Positions 1-6,757 of a stretch of 8,944 bases of DNA are shown here, one piece after another. Within the stretch, counting starts at the first letter, position 1; each line of letters opens with the position of its first letter. The notes under the pieces were generated by a model. That model had not been told where the DNA came from and ran no database searches. It was given only the letters and a program-made list of their open reading frames with translations. The translations under genes were made by a program, and so were the position numbers. This DNA is from Novosphingobium sp. (lineage in GTDB: Bacteria > Pseudomonadota > Alphaproteobacteria > Sphingomonadales > Sphingomonadaceae). The stretch lies in assembly GCA_021299075.1 (NCBI GenBank), contig JAJTFU010000160.1, forward strand, positions 1-8,944, written 5' to 3'.

Positions 1-1
1 C

Positions 2-427
2 GTGCCGCACCCGACCTACAAGGCCGTCTGCACCGGCACGACCGGCCATGCCGAAGCGATCAAGCTGACCTTCGACGAGGCGGTGGTCTCTTTTGCCGAC
101 CTGCTCGACATCCACATGGGCACCCACGACCCGACCCAGCTCAATCGCCAGGGCAACGACATCGGCACCCAGTACCGCACTGCGCTGTTCCCGCTCGACG
201 AAGCGCAGCGCGCCGAGTCCGAAGTCGGGATCGCGCGCTGGAATGCGGCCCACCCGGGCGAGCAGGCCGTCACCACGATCGAAGGCCCGGCGGAATGGTA
301 TCCGGCCGAGGACTATCACCAGGAATACTGGCAGGGCGAAGGCCAGCGGAACCCCTATTGCCTGGCCGTGATCCCGCCCAAGCTGGCCAAGCTGCAAAAG
401 GGCTTCGCCGAGAAGCTGAAGGGTTAG
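2..427 (+). CDS. msrA: Peptide-methionine (S)-S-oxide reductase MsrA, C-terminal part (5' end outside window)
   Basis: MsrA reduces methionine-S-sulfoxide in oxidised proteins back to methionine, using a cysteine relay recharged by thioredoxin. The visible 141 codons match the middle and end of the family: the PHPTYKAVCTGTTGHAEA block, the RQGNDIGTQYRTALF block, the AEDYHQEYW motif near the substrate pocket, and a late NPYC cysteine that probably acts as the resolving cysteine. The N-terminal GCFWC catalytic motif is missing because the gene starts upstream of the window. The GTG at position 2 is an internal valine codon, not a start. The TAG stop at 425-427 overlaps the stop of the convergent rsmB by four bases. 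The family assignment is secure. The catalytic cysteine itself cannot be checked here. Confidence 0.95.
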   Translation: MPHPTYKAVCTGTTGHAEAIKLTFDEAVVSFADLLDIHMGTHDPTQLNRQGNDIGTQYRTALFPLDEAQRAESEVGIARWNAAHPGEQAVTTIEGPAEWYPAEDYHQEYWQGEGQRNPYCLAVIPPKLAKLQKGFAEKLKG

Positions 428-1653
428 GCCCGCCAGCGGGCGATAAAGAACCCGTCGAGGCCGCCTGCCTCAGGCAACTGCGAAGGATCGGTGCGGAGCC
501 AGCCATTGTCGGTAGGCATCAGGCCGGCCGGCAGTTCATCGGCGCGGATTGGATCGGGCGTCAGCGTCACAGAGGCCGCCTGATCCTCGCCCTCCGCGCG
601 CTCCAGCGAGCAGGTGGCATAGACCAGCGCTCCACCTGGCTTGACCCAGCCCTGGGCGCGTTCGAGCAAGGCTGTCTGCAATTCGACCAGTTCGGCAATC
701 TGGCGCGGACCGATCCGGTGCAGCACGTCCGGGTGGCGCCGGCAGGTGCCGGTGGCCGTGCACGGTGCATCGAGCAGGACCGCGTCGAACGGTCCCTCCG
801 GTTCCCACTGCAAGGCATCGACCTGGACCAGTTCGGCCGTCTGCCCGGTCCGGTTCAGGTTTTCCTGCATCCGCTGGAGCCGCTTGGCCCCGGCATCGAG
901 CGCCGTCACCTGCCAGCCGGCAGCGGCAAGCTGCATCGTCTTGCCGCCAGGGGCAGCGCAGAGATCGAGCACACGGCGCCCTTCGCCCGGCCCGAGCAGG
1001 CGCGCCGGGAGGCTGGCAGCGAGGTCCTGGACCCACCAGGCTCCGTCTTTGAAACCCTCCAGCCGCTCAACCGCCGTGCCGCGCGCCAGCCGGACATGCC
1101 CCGGCATCAGGCTAACGCCGCCGAGGCGCTCAGCCCATTCGGCGGTGGTGGCAGGATCGCGCAAGGTCAGATCAAGCGGCGGCGGTACGTCGAGGCCGGC
1201 GGCGATTGCCCCGGCCCGCTCGCCCCACCGTTCCAGCACTGCCCGCGGCAGGCTGGGCACGGCTGGCAGCGTGACGGCGCGCTTCACCAGGGTCGAAAAC
1301 ACCCCATGCGCCAGCCGCCGCGGCCCGCCTGCCAGCAGCGGCAAGCCCGTGGCGATCACCGCGTGCGGCGGCGTTTCCAGCCGCAGCCAGCCGGCCAGCA
1401 TCAGCCGCAGCGCCATGCGCGGCTTGGCATCGTCCGGCAGGACCTGCTGGGTCGCGCTGTCAATCAGCGCATCGAGATCGATCAGCCAGCGCAGCGCTTC
1501 CCCCGCCAGCGCGCGGGCCAGGGCGCGGTCGGCATCGGCGCGGATCCCCTGCAGGGCCGGCTGGGCCGCCTGATCGAGCGTCTCACCGCGCCGCAATACG
1601 GCATCGAGGAGCTTGAGCGCCGCCTTGCGCGCCGGGAGGCCGGGAATATCCAT
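424..1653 (-). CDS. rsmB: 16S rRNA (cytosine-967-C5)-methyltransferase RsmB-like
   Basis: This RsmB-type enzyme transfers a methyl group from S-adenosylmethionine to C5 of a cytosine in 16S rRNA (C967 in E. coli numbering). The 409-residue protein is close to the usual length of about 430. The N-terminal 140 or so residues look like the NusB-type RNA-binding domain of the family. The Rossmann methyltransferase domain follows, with SAM motif VLDLCAAPGGKT (228-239), the DAPC motif (295-298, general-acid/release cysteine) and the ATCSLE motif (346-351, nucleophilic cysteine 348). Both cysteines of the two-cysteine RNA m5C mechanism are present, so the enzyme looks active. The ATG start has an AGGGG Shine-Dalgarno core eight bases upstream. 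The gene is divergent from the DUF1674 gene and convergent with msrA. Another RsmB/RsmF-family target is possible, but the NusB-like domain favours RsmB. Confidence 0.93.
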   Translation of the reverse strand: MDIPGLPARKAALKLLDAVLRRGETLDQAAQPALQGIRADADRALARALAGEALRWLIDLDALIDSATQQVLPDDAKPRMALRLMLAGWLRLETPPHAVIATGLPLLAGGPRRLAHGVFSTLVKRAVTLPAVPSLPRAVLERWGERAGAIAAGLDVPPPLDLTLRDPATTAEWAERLGGVSLMPGHVRLARGTAVERLEGFKDGAWWVQDLAASLPARLLGPGEGRRVLDLCAAPGGKTMQLAAAGWQVTALDAGAKRLQRMQENLNRTGQTAELVQVDALQWEPEGPFDAVLLDAPCTATGTCRRHPDVLHRIGPRQIAELVELQTALLERAQGWVKPGGALVYATCSLERAEGEDQAASVTLTPDPIRADELPAGLMPTDNGWLRTDPSQLPEAGGLDGFFIARWRA

Positions 1654-1666
1654 GCACCAAGCCCCT

Positions 1667-1680
1667 AGACGCAGGCGTCT
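1667..1680. repeat. 14-bp inverted repeat in the rsmB/DUF1674 divergent spacer
   Basis: AGACGC and GCGTCT form a perfect 6-bp inverted repeat separated by two bases (AG). It sits just upstream of the rsmB Shine-Dalgarno sequence, in the 47-base gap between the two divergent start codons. It could be an operator for a dimeric regulator or a small hairpin in the rsmB leader. No known regulator motif is recognised. Confidence 0.4.
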
Positions 1681-1708
1681 GCAATAGCCAGATAGACACC
1701 ATGATCAA
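1681..1708 (-). promoter_or_regulatory. Possible sigma-70 promoter for rsmB
   Basis: Reading the minus strand, a TTGATC box (1708-1703) lies 16 bases before a TATTGC box (1686-1681). This would start transcription near 1674, about 20 bases before the rsmB ATG. Both boxes are imperfect, and the upstream one overlaps the start codon of the divergent DUF1674 gene. This is a pattern match only. Confidence 0.3.
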
Positions 1709-1868
1709 GCGTGCCACCGAGCGTCCGAAGGATTTCGTCAAGCCAGCGCACTGGAGCAATGCGCCTGCGCCCAAGCCCGAGGCGGCGAAGCCTGATGCTG
1801 ACCCGGACGGTCTCTCTCCGACCCGCTATGGCGACTGGGAACGCAACGGGATCGCGGTCGACTTTTGA
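1701..1868 (+). CDS. DUF1674 family protein, succinate dehydrogenase assembly factor 4 (SDHAF4)-like
   Basis: This is a short gene of 55 codons, ATG at 1701 and TGA at 1866-1868. The product begins MIKRATERPKDFVKP and ends with SPTRYGDWERNGIAVDF. That final block is the hallmark of DUF1674, whose eukaryotic member SDHAF4/Sdh8 binds the flavinylated catalytic subunit of succinate dehydrogenase during complex II assembly. The N-terminal half is basic and rich in Pro and Ala, probably disordered, with conservation concentrated at the C-terminus as expected for the family. No strong Shine-Dalgarno sequence is visible, but there is no in-frame ATG, GTG or TTG in the 50 or so bases upstream. It is divergent from rsmB. 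The family call rests on the C-terminal motif. A role in complex II assembly here is inferred, since no sdh genes are in the window. Confidence 0.88.
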   Translation: MIKRATERPKDFVKPAHWSNAPAPKPEAAKPDADPDGLSPTRYGDWERNGIAVDF

Positions 1869-1884
1869 GCGCTGCCGTCGGATC

Positions 1885-1930
1885 GCCGATTTCTGCAATC
1901 GGCAACTTGCCGCAATCGCATTTCGGCAAG
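1885..1930 (+). repeat. Two tandem stem-loops between the DUF1674 gene and ftsH
   Basis: Two perfect 7-bp stems follow each other: GCCGATT (1885-1891) with AATCGGC (1897-1903) around a 5-base loop, and CTTGCCG (1906-1912) with CGGCAAG (1924-1930) around an 11-base loop. They begin 16 bases after the DUF1674 stop and end just before the predicted ftsH promoter. Neither is followed by a T-run, so a classical intrinsic terminator is unlikely. A transcript-end stabilising structure or regulatory site is possible. The heptamer AACTTGC also occurs twice (1904-1910 and 1939-1945), the second copy running into the promoter. Confidence 0.45.
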
Positions 1931-1940
1931 CCGCCGCAAA

Positions 1941-1971
1941 CTTGCGCTTAAGCTTCTCGCGCCTACATAGG
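1941..1971 (+). promoter_or_regulatory. Predicted heat-shock (RpoH/sigma-32) promoter of ftsH
   Basis: CTTG (1941-1944) is followed after exactly 17 bases by CCTACATAGG (1962-1971). The alphaproteobacterial heat-shock consensus, as I recall it, is CTTG, 17-18 bases, then CYTATNTNNG. The fit has one mismatch (C for T at 1966). The same DNA also reads as a weak sigma-70 promoter, TTGCGC (1942-1947), 16 bases, TACATA (1964-1969). Either reading starts transcription near 1976, giving a leader of about 20 bases. E. coli ftsH is known to be RpoH-dependent, which supports the heat-shock reading. Confidence 0.55.
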
Positions 1972-1994
1972 CGTGACGAAAGGATGCGATGCGC

Positions 1995-3932
<1,938 letters not shown>

Positions 3933-3943
3933 ACTGACAGCGC

Positions 3944-3973
3944 GCTGGTGGCGGGAATCAAACCGCCACCAGC
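3944..3973. terminator. Strong hairpin between convergent ftsH and the DUF3667 gene, probable bidirectional terminator
   Basis: GCTGGTGGCGG (3944-3954) and CCGCCACCAGC (3963-3973) form a perfect 11-bp, GC-rich stem with an 8-base loop. It starts 11 bases after the ftsH stop. One arm encodes the last codons of the convergent DUF3667 gene, whose TGA falls in the loop. No T-run follows on either strand, so it may act as a transcript-end stabiliser, or with Rho, rather than as a textbook intrinsic terminator. Confidence 0.55.
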
Positions 3974-4967
3974 AGCGTCATGATCGTGGCAAACAGCGTC
4001 AGCACTATGAACGCGAAAAGGCTGACAAACCAGGTCCGCCACCAGGCTCCGAACCGGGTCAGATCGTAAGCATCGCGCAGCTGCCGGTACATGTGGAACG
4101 GCGCGTAGAAGAACAGCGCTCCCACCACCAGGCCGGCCCCGCCCCAGACCGTCAGCGCACTGATCGCGGCCAGCAGCATCAGCATGAAGCTGAGCGAGTA
4201 GGTGACGAAAACCGTGTGATCGTAGAGCCGGTAGCGGCGGCTGAACGGGAACAGCAGCCACAGGAACGGTACTGACAGCGGAATCAGCAGCCACGAATAT
4301 TTGTAGGCGCTGTTCTGCAGCTTGTAGATCGTCAGCTCCGGGTTTTCGCGCGCGTGCTGCCAGGCGCGGTTGATCGCATCGACGGCGGACTTTTCGGCTG
4401 TGGTATTGGCCGAGGCGATGTTGGTCGGCAGTGTCCCGCCCTGAGCCGCGCGGATCACGGTGACGGCATTGCGTGCGCCGTCAACGTCCCTCTGCAGCCG
4501 ATCAATGTCGCCGCCCTTCCCAGCCTTGGCCTCGGCCAGCTTCGCCTCGGCCGTCGCCTGGGCCGTGAGCGCCTCCTGCTCGGCCTCGCTGATCCCCTGC
4601 TCGATGCCCTTGTTCTGGCCCTGGTTGTTGAAGTCGATCGGGCTGCCGAGCAGGTTGAACACCGCAAAGGTCAGGAACACCACGAATAGGAACAAGGCAA
4701 TCGGACTGACGTAGCTGGCCCGCCGCCCGTCTATGTATTCGCGGGTCAACCGGCCAGGGCGCCATTGAAGAAGGCGCCGAGCGTCTTGTGGATGTGCGCG
4801 GCTTGGCCGCAATTGTGGCAATGGCGGCCGATCAGCGCCGTGCCGCAGTTCAGGCAAACGCTCTCGTGGGTGTGGCCATCATCCCGCCCTTCGCCATGCG
4901 CGGGCTCCACGGCGCGGGCAGTCAGTGCGCCCTGGGCCAGATCGCCGATAAAATCCGTACCGCTCAT
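3958..4967 (-). pseudogene. DUF3667 membrane protein gene, broken by a frameshift and internal deletion
   Basis: The first 68 codons (4967 down to about 4764) encode a start preceded by a good GGGGAGA ribosome site, then a zinc-ribbon-like segment with paired CLNCG and CHNCG motifs, followed by HIHKTLGAFFN. That frame ends at TGA 4748-4746. The continuation, WRPGRLTREYIDGRRASYVSPIALF and onward, lies in another frame from 4764 to 3958 (268 codons). It has about five hydrophobic helices and an acidic/alanine-rich, coiled-coil-like loop (about 4620-4435) after the first helix. In DUF3667 proteins as I recall them, roughly 20 residues containing a conserved HGVFHFDGK-like stretch separate these halves. 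They are absent here, so a deletion not divisible by three best explains the break. Function of the family is unknown. A TTG at 4749-4747 overlaps the stop (TTGA) and could in principle allow coupled translation of a 263-residue membrane part. A sequencing or assembly error is the other explanation. Confidence 0.8.
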
Positions 4968-5054
4968 CGGATTCTCCCCACCACGATGCGGTTCATGGTC
5001 TTGTCAGGTGCGTGCGGTCAAGCCATCCAGCACAAACCGATCCAGGAGACCTCG

Positions 5055-5423
5055 ATGCGCCGTCTTGCCCTTTTTGCCCTGCTACTCGCCGCTCCGGCCA
5101 TGGCCACCACCGGCGAGATGTCGGTCGCAACCTTCCTGTCCAAGGCCGATGCGCTGAAAGCCAAGGGACTGATGGCGCTGGGCTCGCCTGATATCAAGCT
5201 GCTGCGCGCCGAGGGCCAGGCCGCCGGCATGGCCTATGGCGCAAGGCTGCAGCAGGAGCGCGCGGCGGGCAAGCCAAGCTCCTGCCCGCCCAAGGGTGCC
5301 CGCCCCTCGTCAAACGAGGTCCTCGCCCACCTCAGAACCTATCCCGCCGACAAGCGTACTGGCCTGACGATGAAGGCGGCCATGGCCGATTACTTCATCA
5401 AGAAGTATCCCTGCCAGCGTTAG
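5055..5423 (+). CDS. Small exported protein of unknown function with two cysteines
   Basis: This 122-residue protein has a clear Sec signal peptide: MRR, a hydrophobic core, then an AMA cleavage site after residue 17, so it should reach the periplasm or beyond. The mature part is about 105 residues and contains only two cysteines, C77 (SSCPPKG) and C120 (KKYPCQR), which could form a disulfide. The C-terminal pattern, CPP-KG then LAHLRTYPADKR then a helix ending in YPC, recalls the Rap1a/Tai-type periplasmic immunity fold, but this is only a resemblance and no secretion-system or effector gene is nearby. The ATG at 5055 is set by an AGGAGA site five bases upstream and by the signal peptide. 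An open frame extends upstream to 4788 but lacks these. The gene is divergent from the broken DUF3667 gene, and its stop overlaps the next gene by four bases. Confidence 0.85.
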   Translation: MRRLALFALLLAAPAMATTGEMSVATFLSKADALKAKGLMALGSPDIKLLRAEGQAAGMAYGARLQQERAAGKPSSCPPKGARPSSNEVLAHLRTYPADKRTGLTMKAAMADYFIKKYPCQR

Positions 5424-6166
5424 GCCGCGATCCCCAGCAGGCCCCGAACCAGGCCGGGCCACCAATCGCTGTACCAGATCCAGATCACCGCGACCTGCAA
5501 TGGCATGATCCAGATCAGCGCCCGCCTGACCAGCGGATGGACCAGCCCGCGCGTGACCAGGTCATAACCGACCAGCGCGGCCAGCATCAGGTTGAGCCCG
5601 GTCAGCCAATGCGCGGCCGAGCCAAGCGGTCCACTCCCGACCAGCCCTTCCAGTGCTTCACCCCAGGTCCGGGCATAGGGGCCGGTCACAATGAACGCAG
5701 TCGCCAAGTACATCGCACGCTTGTGGAACGCGGGATCGCGTCGCCCAGCAATGGCCAGGGCGGCAAAGACGGTAAACCCGGCTGCCATCATCACGGGAAT
5801 AACGAAGAATCGGACATTTTCGGGATCACTGGCCGCATAGAAACGCTGCGAGATGACCTCTGAGGCCATGCCCGTAACCGGCACCAGGACCGCCAGGCCG
5901 ATCCCCAGAATGCCAAGCTGGCGGTGCCAGTCGACCCGCCGGCCCGCAACCAGTGCGGCCTGGAGCGTCAGGAGCACCAGCCACCCGGTATAAACGAATA
6001 CGTGCAGCACAAGGATCGGCGGCGCGGCGTAGTCGGCCTTGCCGGTAAAACGCGCCTCCACTGGCGGCGCAAATCCGATCAAAACCACCAGCCACGACGT
6101 GGCGATGAACAATGCCCAGAACCAGCTATCCCATGAATGCCGCGCAGCGAATGGCTTGGCTGCCAT
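5420..6166 (-). CDS. Multipass inner-membrane protein, unknown function
   Basis: The product has 248 residues and about seven hydrophobic helices. Three histidines lie in settings I recall as conserved in a widespread but uncharacterised bacterial membrane family: H55 in a helix (VLHVFVYTGW), H81 in DWHRQLGILG, and H148 in FHKRAMYLAT. Metal or haem binding by these histidines is conceivable but unproven. It resembles DUF2306-type proteins in layout, though I cannot confirm membership. The ATG at 6166 is preferred because a GGGGGAG ribosome site lies 8 bases upstream. An in-frame extension to 6220 adds 18 residues with no ribosome site. The gene lies downstream of rpoZ on the same strand, but a terminator intervenes, so it probably has its own promoter. 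A perfect TTGACA box occurs at 6230-6225 without a good -10 box. Confidence 0.85.
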   Translation of the reverse strand: MAAKPFAARHSWDSWFWALFIATSWLVVLIGFAPPVEARFTGKADYAAPPILVLHVFVYTGWLVLLTLQAALVAGRRVDWHRQLGILGIGLAVLVPVTGMASEVISQRFYAASDPENVRFFVIPVMMAAGFTVFAALAIAGRRDPAFHKRAMYLATAFIVTGPYARTWGEALEGLVGSGPLGSAAHWLTGLNLMLAALVGYDLVTRGLVHPLVRRALIWIMPLQVAVIWIWYSDWWPGLVRGLLGIAA

Positions 6167-6249
6167 GACGCATCTCCCCCCAGTTCCGCGTCCCGGCCCG
6201 CAGGCTGCGCCCCCTTGCATGGGCTGTCAATCAAACTGCGCGGGCCACC

Positions 6250-6288
6250 CAGACAAGAAAGCCCGCCAGGCGCGGGGCCGGGCGGGCT
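6250..6288 (-). terminator. Intrinsic terminator of rpoZ
   Basis: On the minus strand, 24 bases after the rpoZ stop, AGCCCGCC (6288-6281) pairs perfectly with GGCGGGCT (6267-6260) around a 13-base GC-rich loop. It is followed by the T-rich stretch TTCTTGTCT. This is a good Rho-independent terminator in the rpoZ direction. On the plus strand the following bases are less T-rich. Confidence 0.75.
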
Positions 6289-6312
6289 CTTGCTGGTCAG
6301 GAAGACCGTTGA

Positions 6313-6657
6313 TCAGCCGTCGTAATCGCCGCCGATCGAGGTGTTGCGCACCGGCGCGGCGGCGGTGATCCGCAGCGCTTCGGCCGACTGGCTGAGCGAG
6401 CCGATGTCATCAACCTCATCATCGTCTTCAGGCAGGACGCGCTGCAGCGAGTTGATGACGGTTTCCTTGAGCATGTCCGGACGCACGGTCTGCTCGGCGA
6501 TTTCGCGCAGGGCGACGACCGGGTTCTTGTCACGGTCACGGTCGATGGTGAGTTCCGCACCGCCCGAAATCTCGCGGGCGCGCTGGGCGGCCATCAGCAC
6601 CAGGTCGAAACGGTTCGGGATCTTGTCAACGCAATCTTCAACGGTAACGCGCGCCAT
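6313..6657 (-). CDS. rpoZ: DNA-directed RNA polymerase omega subunit
   Basis: Omega is the small subunit that clamps the C-terminal region of beta-prime and helps core enzyme assembly. In proteobacteria it also forms part of one ppGpp site. The 114-residue product begins [30 protein letters not shown], the typical omega N-terminus with the conserved NRFDLV and AAxRAR segments. It continues through [15 protein letters not shown], which carries the conserved P-V-AL-EI pattern. The tail after residue 75 is acidic (EDDDEVDD) and then variable, as in other alphaproteobacterial omegas. The start has a GGAG ribosome site six bases upstream. The gene follows dnaB on the same strand, separated by about 100 bases that hold a terminator and a promoter, so it is probably transcribed alone. 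Confidence 0.96.
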   Translation of the reverse strand: MARVTVEDCVDKIPNRFDLVLMAAQRAREISGGAELTIDRDRDKNPVVALREIAEQTVRPDMLKETVINSLQRVLPEDDDEVDDIGSLSQSAEALRITAAAPVRNTSIGGDYDG

Positions 6658-6694
6658 CGGGCACTCCAGTTCAGTGAAATCCGGGAATGGTGGG

Positions 6695-6724
6695 CTGTTA
6701 CGCCCCCGCTGATTCGCAAGTCAA
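6695..6724 (-). promoter_or_regulatory. Probable sigma-70 promoter of rpoZ
   Basis: On the minus strand, TTGACT (6724-6719) is followed after 18 bases by TAACAG (6700-6695), predicting a start near 6688 and a leader of about 30 bases. A run of seven Ts and AT-rich DNA lies immediately upstream and could act as an UP element. A GATTC site (6711-6715), the GANTC target of CcrM methylase in many alphaproteobacteria, lies in the spacer. Confidence 0.55.
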
Positions 6725-6725
6725 G

Positions 6726-6756
6726 AAAAAAACGTATAAATTGTTGTACTTTAACG
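6726..6756 (-). terminator. Weak intrinsic terminator of dnaB
   Basis: One base after the dnaB stop, the minus strand can form a 7-bp stem with one bulged T (CGT-TAAA against TTTA-T-ACG, 9-base loop). It is followed by seven consecutive Ts (6732-6726). The stem is AT-rich and weak, so termination may be partial. The T-run ends one base before the rpoZ -35 box. Confidence 0.5.
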
Positions 6757-6757
6757 A

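Noticed and set aside
2..4. GTG at the window edge as a start codon for MsrA
   Set aside because: It corresponds to an internal valine before the conserved PHPTY block. The catalytic N-terminus must lie upstream of the window.
295..1668. Open frame of 457 codons on the plus strand across rsmB
   Set aside because: The minus strand carries all RsmB motifs. This frame gives an Arg/Pro/Gln-rich low-complexity product typical of an antisense shadow.
4502..4765. Other short frames on both strands inside the DUF3667 region (about 4354-4765)
   Set aside because: They are out-of-frame readings of the coiled-coil-like segment, rich in Arg, Ala and Gly, without start signals.
5001..5029. TTGTCA...CATCCA as a promoter for the small exported protein
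   Set aside because: The downstream box has little likeness to a -10 element. The real promoter cannot be pinned down in this 87-base gap.
4788..5054. N-terminal extension of the small exported protein gene
   Set aside because: The extension is antisense to the DUF3667 zinc-ribbon region, and would bury a clear signal peptide. The ATG at 5055 has an ideal AGGAGA site.
6202..6230. Perfect TTGACA box upstream of the membrane protein gene as a full promoter
   Set aside because: At 17 bases spacing the -10 position reads CAGCCT, which is not a credible -10 box, so it is mentioned only under the gene.
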